From: Prochlorococcus sp. AG-363-J23
GTDB taxonomy: Bacteria > Cyanobacteriota > Cyanobacteriia > PCC-6307 > Cyanobiaceae
Length of the DNA: 64,000 nucleotides
Direction: 5' to 3'
Assembly (NCBI GenBank): GCA_003280245.1
Contig: QCFN01000004.1
Span: forward strand, 18,491 to 82,490
The notes beneath the pieces were generated by a model. That model saw only the letters and a program-made list of their open reading frames with translations, did no database searches and had not been told where the DNA came from. A program made the translations under genes and the position numbers. Shown here piece by piece: positions 55,910-64,000 of the stretch (position 1 is the first letter of the stretch; each line of letters begins with the position of its first letter).

Positions 55910-57049
55910 ATGGCGAACTTTATTCTTTCTGCTCCAATGGCAAGCATTGGTGTCCCTACCGAAATAAAAGCAGATGAATTGAGAGTAGCCCTAACTCCTG
56001 ATGGTGTTAAAGACTTAGTCAGACAAGGTCTAGAAGTAAGAATTCAATCTGGTGCTGGCGCTGGCGCTGGCATTAATGATGAAACCTTTGCTCTCGCAGG
56101 CGCAAAAATTGTCACCCGAGAAGAAGCTTGGGCGGCCCATCTAATTGTCAAGGTAAAAGAGCCTCAAGAAGAAGAGTTTGACCTACTAAGGAAAGACATG
56201 ATCCTTTTTACATACTTACATCTAGCTGCCTACCCAAAGGTAAGTGAAGCATTGATCAAAGCAAAAACCACTGCAGTTGGATATGAAACAGTTCAAATGG
56301 AAAATGGAAGTTTGCCTCTTCTTGCACCAATGAGTGAGATTGCCGGAAGATTAGCCGCTCAAATAGGCGCTCATCTACTTGAAAGGCCTCATGGAGGTAG
56401 TGGTGTTCTAATTGGAGGCTGTACAGGAGTTAGACCCGCCAGGGTATTAGTTTTAGGAGCAGGGACAGTGGGTTGGAACGCTGCTCGACTAGCTGCTGCA
56501 ATGGATGCTGAGGTGATGCTTCTAGATCGTTCACCGGAAAGGTTGAGAAATCTTGAAGCAGATCGACGAGGGCGATTAGTAAGTGTAGTTAGTAGTCGAG
56601 GCTTACTCGAAAGACTTGTTCCAACAGCGGATCTGTTAATTGGTGCAGTGCTCACTCCAGGAGGCCGAGCACCAACATTGATAGATGAAGGATTGGTCAA
56701 GCAAATGAAGAAAAACTCAGTGATTGTGGACGTTGCTATTGATCAAGGTGGATGCGTCGCTACGAGTGTTGAAACAACTCATACCAAACCAACAGTAAAT
56801 ATTCACGGAGTTCAGCACTATGCAGTAGGCAATATGCCTGGAGCCGTCCCTTTTACCTCCACCGAGGCCCTAGTAAGCGTAACCCTTCCATACATTTTAG
56901 TAATAGCAGGAAGAGGCCTAGAAGAAGCAATAACAGAAAAGCCTGAGCTCTTATCAGGACTCAATACAATTCAAGGAGCAGTGTGCCATCCTGGAGTTGC
57001 TAAGGCCTTAGGGATACCACCAAGGCATCCAATGGCGTGCTTACGCTAA
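55910..57049 (+). CDS. ald: alanine dehydrogenase
   Basis: 379 residues. The N-terminal GVPTEIKADELRVALTPDGV, the Lys/His region LFTYLHLAAYPKVSEALI, MSEIAGRLAAQIGA, NAD site VLVLGAGTVGWNAARLAAAM with Asp ending the next strand (MLLDRSPER), and the end NTIQGAVCHPGVAKALG. Reversible NAD-dependent deamination of alanine to pyruvate and ammonia. The GAGAGAGI loop near residue 45 is unusually repetitive. ATG at 55910. Confidence 0.95.
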   Translation: MANFILSAPMASIGVPTEIKADELRVALTPDGVKDLVRQGLEVRIQSGAGAGAGINDETFALAGAKIVTREEAWAAHLIVKVKEPQEEEFDLLRKDMILFTYLHLAAYPKVSEALIKAKTTAVGYETVQMENGSLPLLAPMSEIAGRLAAQIGAHLLERPHGGSGVLIGGCTGVRPARVLVLGAGTVGWNAARLAAAMDAEVMLLDRSPERLRNLEADRRGRLVSVVSSRGLLERLVPTADLLIGAVLTPGGRAPTLIDEGLVKQMKKNSVIVDVAIDQGGCVATSVETTHTKPTVNIHGVQHYAVGNMPGAVPFTSTEALVSVTLPYILVIAGRGLEEAITEKPELLSGLNTIQGAVCHPGVAKALGIPPRHPMACLR

Positions 57050-57114
57050 TCAATATCAAATATGCTATCCAGGGCATCAACCACTCATTAAAGTATATAT
57101 AATTACAAACTAAT

Positions 57115-58236
57115 TTATTGCCTTTGATTAAATGAAATTAATGGCCTATCCAATGAACTTGGATGAATGCCTTCCCTCAATAAAGTAAGAAATCCAGCCG
57201 CCTCTAGATAACTCCTTGCATATAGGAAATTCTTTTCAAAAAGTTGGCATTCAGATGAATATTTTCCCATTAAAGAGTCAATATTTACCTTCAAAATACC
57301 TGGATTATTTACCACAATAATTTTAACGCCTCTTGATATGCACGCCAATACTGCTTCACCACCAAGCGCACCTTCTGGAACAACAACTGCCTCAACCTGA
57401 CTACCTAATAAGACCTCTCTTTCCGCCACATGACAATCGCAAAGGTCTATAAGATCAGGCGCTCTACTTAAACCTACTAATACCGATGGGAAGAAAGTTA
57501 GACCAATCTCCTCTCCAGCCGCACGAGGGTCCAAACGAGGATCCATAGGAAGTGGTTTGAGCGCAGGTGCATGTGCACAAGGAATCCTCAAATGTCTTAC
57601 AAGAAGATGACTAATAACGGCCTCAGCACCTGCCAATTCATCAACCCCTTCACCACTACGATAAGAATCCGTTGAATCAGCGAACAAATTATCGGGAAAG
57701 CGAGTTACAACAGCAATCGCAGTTGCACCTGCTTTTTTCAGTTCTTCTCCTGCCTTGATCAATTCATCAGGGCAAGCAAAATTGCCCCAACTTGATCCAC
57801 TTCTCCCTTTACTTAACTTGACCTGCAGAGGGAATTTCGTAGTAACACAAGGACCAATATTTAAACCGAGACTAGCCAAGCAACCATCAGCGACTTGTAA
57901 ATGACGTTGCCTTAATTCAGTTTCAATTCCTGCATCAAATAGCAATCCTATTCTTTGCTGTCTTACTGGTCTCAACCCAATTTCACCTACTGCAAATCTA
58001 TCTAGTGAATAACCCTCTACATATTGAATACGCTTATCACTCCAATAGAGAGACCCCGCATTCATTACATTTGGATGTGTAATCAAACAGCCACTAGAAG
58101 CAGCCAAAAGTCGAGCAGCGGGAATTGCATCTCCCGCAAAACCTCCAATTGAACAACCGATACCTGTAGGGATCACCATCAAGGTAACCAAAGGAGGTGA
58201 CCCAAAATCATTAAAGCAAGGCCTCCCTTTCGTCAT
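57115..58236 (-). CDS. DUF3326 family protein
   Basis: 373 residues. LVTLMVIPTGIGCSIGGFAG then ITHPNVMNAGSLYWSDKRIQ, AVVTRFPDN and VEAVVVPEGALGGEAVLACI are the recognised DUF3326 pattern, found in cyanobacteria and plants with no known function. A glycine-rich GIGCSIGGFAGDA loop near the start may bind a phosphate or cofactor. ATG at 58236 overlaps the stop of the upstream small gene. Confidence 0.88.
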   Translation of the reverse strand: MTKGRPCFNDFGSPPLVTLMVIPTGIGCSIGGFAGDAIPAARLLAASSGCLITHPNVMNAGSLYWSDKRIQYVEGYSLDRFAVGEIGLRPVRQQRIGLLFDAGIETELRQRHLQVADGCLASLGLNIGPCVTTKFPLQVKLSKGRSGSSWGNFACPDELIKAGEELKKAGATAIAVVTRFPDNLFADSTDSYRSGEGVDELAGAEAVISHLLVRHLRIPCAHAPALKPLPMDPRLDPRAAGEEIGLTFFPSVLVGLSRAPDLIDLCDCHVAEREVLLGSQVEAVVVPEGALGGEAVLACISRGVKIIVVNNPGILKVNIDSLMGKYSSECQLFEKNFLYARSYLEAAGFLTLLREGIHPSSLDRPLISFNQRQ

Positions 58237-58463
58237 AGTTTATTTTCTTGCATATAATTTGACCTCACAACGACTGCTTCAAGTTTTAACTCACGAAAAT
58301 CCCCCTTTGCATCAAAGGCAGAAACAAAAGTAATAGCCCATCTTAATGGATCTCCATATTTTTCGAGGTGCTCTATTATTAACACTCTAAGATCTTCTAC
58401 TAAAACATCTTTCGGCCATTTAATCTCCAACTCTAAGAACTTTAAAATCACCTCTAAACCCAC
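58233..58463 (-). CDS. small conserved hypothetical protein (76 aa)
   Basis: ATG at 58463. MGLEVILKFLELEIKWPKDV then VEDLRVLIIEHLEKYGDPLR and WAITFVSAFDAKGDFREL LEAVV-type strand; a compact alpha/beta fold. Overlaps DUF3326 by ATGA, so the two are coupled. Probably a conserved cyanobacterial partner. Confidence 0.7.
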   Translation of the reverse strand: MGLEVILKFLELEIKWPKDVLVEDLRVLIIEHLEKYGDPLRWAITFVSAFDAKGDFRELKLEAVVVRSNYMQENKL

Positions 58464-58604
58464 AAACGAATATAATAAAATTTATTTTACAAGAAAATTT
58501 GATCTTATTTAGCAATTCTTTAAATGATAAATATTTCAATAAAGTACAGCAACTTATCTATCAAAGAAAACTTTTAAATATTGAAAGCCAACCAAATTAT
58601 TCTT

Positions 58605-59555
58605 TTAAGACAGTGAACCTCCTACAACCTCTAGTATTTCCTGTGTAATAGCTGCCTGTCTTGCCTTGTTATAGTCTAAGGTTAGAGTCTTTGCTAAAGC
58701 CTTAGCATTATCACTTGCATTATTCATAGCTGTCATACGACTTGCTAGTTCAGAAGCCGCTGATTCTTGCAAGGCCCTTAGAAGCTGATTTTGCAAATAA
58801 AGTGGCAATAACGAATCAAGGAGTTGATCAGGACTTTGCTCAAAAACTATATCCGATGGCAATGGAGGTTGATCATTTGCAGGAGCAGAACCTTTCTCAA
58901 CTGTCAATCGACTGTCTTTAGTTGTCAACCTAAACATTTCATCATCCGAGCCTGCAATTCCTTGCGGATCAAGAGGTAAAACTGTTTGAACTACGGGATT
59001 ACAACTTACAAGATTAATAAACTTAGTGTAAATAATTTCAACTCTGTCGGTACTCTGTGAAATGAACTCTGCTAAGACTTCATTAGTAATCAACTCTGCA
59101 TCATCTGATGTAGGGACCTGCTCTAAGTCCGTAAATGTTGCACGTATTGAATATTTGCTTGACCTATTTTGGAAATACGTAATAGCCTTTTTCCCTATGC
59201 AAACTAAATCAGGGTTAAATCCTTGATTTTCCAACTCAGAATATCTTTGCTCTGTACGTTTAATAATATTGGAGTTGTAACCTCCACAAAGGCCCCTATC
59301 TCCAGTAACAATTACCAAAGTGATCTTGCTAACATCACGTTTTTTCAGTAGAGGAGAATCAGCCGCTTCAAAGCCAATACGCTTTTGAATGTTCTCCAAT
59401 ACTCGAGCTAGTCGATCTGCAAATGGTCTACTTCTTAGAACTTGCTCTTGAGCACGTCTAACCTTTGCCGCAGCGACAAGTCGCATTGCTTCAGTAATCT
59501 TTCTTGTGTTTTTCACAGAGACAATACGGTCTCTAATGTCTTTAAGGTTTGCCAT
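58605..59555 (-). CDS. atpG: ATP synthase F1 gamma subunit
   Basis: 316 residues. N-terminal coiled coil [20 protein letters not shown] and C-terminal [20 protein letters not shown] with [15 protein letters not shown]. The cyanobacterial insertion ([15 protein letters not shown] to EQSPDQ) is present without the plant redox cysteine pair. Central stalk. Last gene of the atp operon. Confidence 0.97.
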   Translation of the reverse strand: MANLKDIRDRIVSVKNTRKITEAMRLVAAAKVRRAQEQVLRSRPFADRLARVLENIQKRIGFEAADSPLLKKRDVSKITLVIVTGDRGLCGGYNSNIIKRTEQRYSELENQGFNPDLVCIGKKAITYFQNRSSKYSIRATFTDLEQVPTSDDAELITNEVLAEFISQSTDRVEIIYTKFINLVSCNPVVQTVLPLDPQGIAGSDDEMFRLTTKDSRLTVEKGSAPANDQPPLPSDIVFEQSPDQLLDSLLPLYLQNQLLRALQESAASELASRMTAMNNASDNAKALAKTLTLDYNKARQAAITQEILEVVGGSLS

Positions 59556-59582
59556 GAATAAATATATGTAAAATTGCGAGGC

Positions 59583-61109
<1,527 letters not shown>

Positions 61110-61162
61110 TTAGGAATTTAAAGGTGAGAGAAAAAAATCAAATGAGAAGAGGAGATGGTGAG

Positions 61163-61711
61163 CTAGCTCACCTTGGCCAGTGCTAGGCCTAAACGACGCA
61201 CCTGCCCAGCGAGGCTTGCATCAATGACCTTGGAGCCTACACTTACGACGAACCCACCGATCAAATCAGGATCAACGTTAATGTTGATTTCTAGCCTGTC
61301 CGTTTCTGCTATAGATTGAACTTTTTTAAGAAGCTCACTCTGTTGATCATCGTTAAGTTCAGAGGCTGAGGTTACTGTTGCAAGAGCAATGTTTCGCTGC
61401 TCACGATAAATCTCAAGCAAACGCTCCAGTACCGCATCAAGAATCCCAATCCTCTGACGATCAGCTAAAAGCTTAAGAAGATTCAAGAAAGAAGGAGTTA
61501 ACTCCTTAGAAAAAAGCTTTTCCAATGCAGCCTTTTTAGAGTCAACTTCAAGTACCGGCGAAGCCATGGCTTCACTAAGCTCAGGGCATTCATTCCACAA
61601 TTCAAGTAGTGCTTTGGATTGTTTCACCACTTGATCAACTTCTTTGCGACTTTCAGCAACCTGCAAAAAAGCCTCTGCATATGGGGTTGTGATTGTGTTT
61701 AAAAGAGGCAT
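61163..61711 (-). CDS. atpH: ATP synthase F1 delta subunit
   Basis: 182 residues: TTPYAEAFLQVAESRK then LLKLLADRQRIGILDAVLER and VDPDLIGGFVVSVGSKVIDA with SLAGQVRRL. Links F1 to the peripheral stalk. Its ATG shares one base with the atpF stop (TGATG). Confidence 0.96.
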   Translation of the reverse strand: MPLLNTITTPYAEAFLQVAESRKEVDQVVKQSKALLELWNECPELSEAMASPVLEVDSKKAALEKLFSKELTPSFLNLLKLLADRQRIGILDAVLERLLEIYREQRNIALATVTSASELNDDQQSELLKKVQSIAETDRLEININVDPDLIGGFVVSVGSKVIDASLAGQVRRLGLALAKVS

Positions 61712-62226
61712 CAGACTTTACCCATATTCTTAATGGACTGATTGATAAATTTTGCTTGAGCCTTTTTGTCAAGTTTCTTAGGCAATGTGGTCAAGGCCTT
61801 CTCAATTGCCAATCGAGCGGCCTCTCGCCTTAATTGATCACCAACTCGAGCAGCTTCTGAATTCAAGTCAGAAGCTGCTCCTTGCTTGATGCGAGCCATT
61901 TCCTCAACAGTTCGCTTTTCACTATCAAGGCGAATAGCTTCTGCACGAACTTTGCAATCAGAACGAATTTGAGAAGCTTTCTGCTCAGCAGCCGCCAAGT
62001 CAGTTTTGGCCTTAGCAAGTGCTTCAGTAGCTAAAGCAAGCCGATCTTCGGCATCTTTAAGATCTACCAAAATAGAAGAACGTCTTCTTTCAAGCATTCC
62101 ACCCAAGAACCCAGGAAGAAACTTGTAAAGGCCGAAGATTACAAGCGCCAAATTGAGGACATTGGTCTCAAAGATATTTAAATTGAGACCAAAGCCTTGA
62201 GAAGCAAAAATCGCAGGAAAATTCAT
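61711..62226 (-). CDS. atpF: ATP synthase Fo b subunit
   Basis: 171 residues. One membrane helix ([20 protein letters not shown]) is followed by a long charged coiled coil ([20 protein letters not shown] and so on). Start overlaps the b' stop (ATGA). Peripheral stalk. Confidence 0.95.
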   Translation of the reverse strand: MNFPAIFASQGFGLNLNIFETNVLNLALVIFGLYKFLPGFLGGMLERRRSSILVDLKDAEDRLALATEALAKAKTDLAAAEQKASQIRSDCKVRAEAIRLDSEKRTVEEMARIKQGAASDLNSEAARVGDQLRREAARLAIEKALTTLPKKLDKKAQAKFINQSIKNMGKV

Positions 62227-62684
62227 TTAGCTGCAAGTAGACGATCAACAATCAAATCTCCAAGCTTATTCGCATCAGATTTAAGCTGGGCAAGAGCTGA
62301 CTCTCTTTGCGCATCAATCTCTTTGCGAGCCTGTTCTCTAGAAGCATTAGCCTCAGCAGTAGCCAAAGCCAAAGCCTCTCGATAAAGCTTGTCCGAATCT
62401 TGCTCAGCTTCATTTATGAGTTTTTGAGCAGCAAGACGTGCCTCTTTTAATTCAGCTTTCAGCTCAGCCTCAAGTTTCTCAACCTTTGCAAGCTTTTCCT
62501 TAGCGTCAGCTCTACTTGAGGTCACATAATCCTCCCTTTCCTCTACAACCTGACCAACAGGTCTAAAGAAAAGAGCATTAAGGATAAAAGTGAGGAGAAC
62601 CACTTGTACCGCCATAAGCGGAAGAGTGGCATCGAAGTCGAAAAGACCTCCCTCAGCAGCACCCAAAAAGAAAAAACTGATCAT
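62223..62684 (-). CDS. atpG': ATP synthase Fo b' subunit
   Basis: 153 residues: membrane helix [20 protein letters not shown], then a coiled coil ([20 protein letters not shown]). The paired b and b' genes are a mark of photosynthetic bacteria and plastids. Also called atpF2. Confidence 0.94.
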   Translation of the reverse strand: MISFFFLGAAEGGLFDFDATLPLMAVQVVLLTFILNALFFRPVGQVVEEREDYVTSSRADAKEKLAKVEKLEAELKAELKEARLAAQKLINEAEQDSDKLYREALALATAEANASREQARKEIDAQRESALAQLKSDANKLGDLIVDRLLAAK

Positions 62685-62836
62685 TTCAAAGAACCGCGGG
62701 CGGATTAATGAAAACTACGAAGCAAAAAGCTCAATAAAGAATTTGTCAGGAATATAAATTTGAGAAGATTTCTAATCACCAAATTCATAAAGCTTTTGGT
62801 GATCAGAAACTCCTAAAAAAACCTGACTTCTTTGTT

Positions 62837-63136
<300 letters not shown>

Positions 63137-63252
63137 TTATACCTGCGTGAGGGACATCTCAGAAGTTTTTGAGATGGGCCAGGATTTATCCCGACCTTCG
63201 CGCAAGGATTTTGCCAGAACGAGGTTCTCGCCCCGACAAACAAATAAATTAA

Positions 63253-63978
63253 TCAATGATGCTCTTCAACTGCTTCGCCGATGTAGTAAGCGGCGAGAGT
63301 AGCGAAGATCAAAGCTTGAATTGCACTGGTGAATAAGCCAAGAAACATCACTGGTACAGGCAAAACTAATGGAACCAAAAAAACTAATACAGCTACAACT
63401 AGTTCGTCCGCCAGGATATTTCCAAACAAACGAAAAGATAGTGATAACGGCTTAGTAAAGTCCTCAACTATTTTGAACGGAAGCATGATGGGAGTCGGGT
63501 GAACGTAATACTCGAAATACCTCCAACCCTTCCTACTCAAGCCTGCATAAAAATATGAGAGAGAAACCAATAGTGCCAAAGCAACAGTGGTGTTGATATC
63601 AGCTGTAGGTGCACCTAACTCTCCACTGGGAAGATGAATCAACCTCCATGGGACTAAGGCACCACCCCAATTACTTACGAAGATGAACAGGAACAGAGTT
63701 CCGATAAATGGCATCCAGTCGCGATAAGCCTTTTCACCAATTTGGGTTCTAGCTAAATCCCGAATGTAGTCCCACAAAAACTCAAGGAGGTTCTGAACCC
63801 CTCGAGGATCGCGTTCCATCTTCCTTGTTCCTACTAGAACAAGCGCAAGCAAAGCCCCTATAACTATCCAGGACGTCATAAAGACCTGGCCATGGAGCCT
63901 GAAATTGCCTATTTGCCAATACAGGTGTTGACCCACCTCTAATTCAGCAAAAGGGATAAAAAATGGCAAAGAACCCAT
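63253..63978 (-). CDS. atpB: ATP synthase Fo a subunit
   Basis: 241 residues, multi-span. The essential Arg is in [20 protein letters not shown] and the C-terminal [19 protein letters not shown] is typical of cyanobacterial subunit a. ATG at 63978 near the window edge; atpI (Atp1) is expected just beyond it. Confidence 0.97.
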   Translation of the reverse strand: MGSLPFFIPFAELEVGQHLYWQIGNFRLHGQVFMTSWIVIGALLALVLVGTRKMERDPRGVQNLLEFLWDYIRDLARTQIGEKAYRDWMPFIGTLFLFIFVSNWGGALVPWRLIHLPSGELGAPTADINTTVALALLVSLSYFYAGLSRKGWRYFEYYVHPTPIMLPFKIVEDFTKPLSLSFRLFGNILADELVVAVLVFLVPLVLPVPVMFLGLFTSAIQALIFATLAAYYIGEAVEEHH

Positions 63979-64000
63979 TAGGCGTGAAGGTTGATTTCCG

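Overview
The window looks like the chromosome of a small, AT-rich marine picocyanobacterium, most likely Prochlorococcus and probably a low-light-adapted lineage. The grounds are gene content and order: the split cyanobacterial ATP synthase loci with both b and b' subunits, the ribosomal protein PSRP-3/Ycf65, a single-helix high-light-inducible protein, cyanobacterial DUF families (DUF1818, DUF2811, DUF3326, DUF3721), a short RpoZ, and many tiny Prochlorococcus-like ORFs. No database search was possible, so the genus is inferred from recognised protein families and the clade is a guess.

Region 1-21 kb is a loose mixture of isolated metabolic genes and many very small proteins: a DCC-family protein, an SDR, an Hli protein, a YjbQ-family enzyme, a rhomboid with an in-frame stop, a cytochrome P450, ArfB, gamma-glutamyltransferase, a cobalamin-riboswitch-controlled HupE/UreJ transporter, two DUF3721 proteins (one a His-rich lipoprotein) and a FAD2-type desaturase. 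Several genes are visibly decaying: OsmC, a metallophosphoesterase and small hypothetical proteins.

Region 21-36 kb behaves as a genomic island. It is very AT-rich and holds a glycosyltransferase, a formyltransferase pseudogene, two radical SAM enzymes, an RTX calcium-binding protein, a tyrosine-recombinase relic, a tight run of micro-protein genes, a methyltransferase between two decayed copies of one small secreted-protein family, a TM2 protein and a NodU/CmcH-type carbamoyltransferase. Together these suggest surface-glycan or secondary-metabolite modification with recent gene turnover.

Region 36-64 kb is conserved core: EVE protein, DUF2811, DUF1818, rpoZ, an Hsp70-like protein, pyrR, gpmI, secG, groEL/groES with a CIRCE operator, divergent atpD-atpC, a transaldolase-like enzyme, PSRP-3, a HAD phosphatase, pepP, a CNNM/CorC-like protein, a GTPase, nadD, nadE, ald, DUF3326 and the atpB-E-G'-F-H-A-G operon, whose upstream end leaves the window.

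The main theme for follow-up is decay by single nonsense codons. Many of the stops sit where TGG, CAA or CGA would be expected, as C:G to T:A changes would give. The best candidates for undescribed biology are the B12-riboswitch/HupE/His-rich DUF3721 neighbourhood, the micro-protein operon at 27.3-28.2 kb, and the carbamoyltransferase/radical SAM pair at 32.7-35.8 kb.
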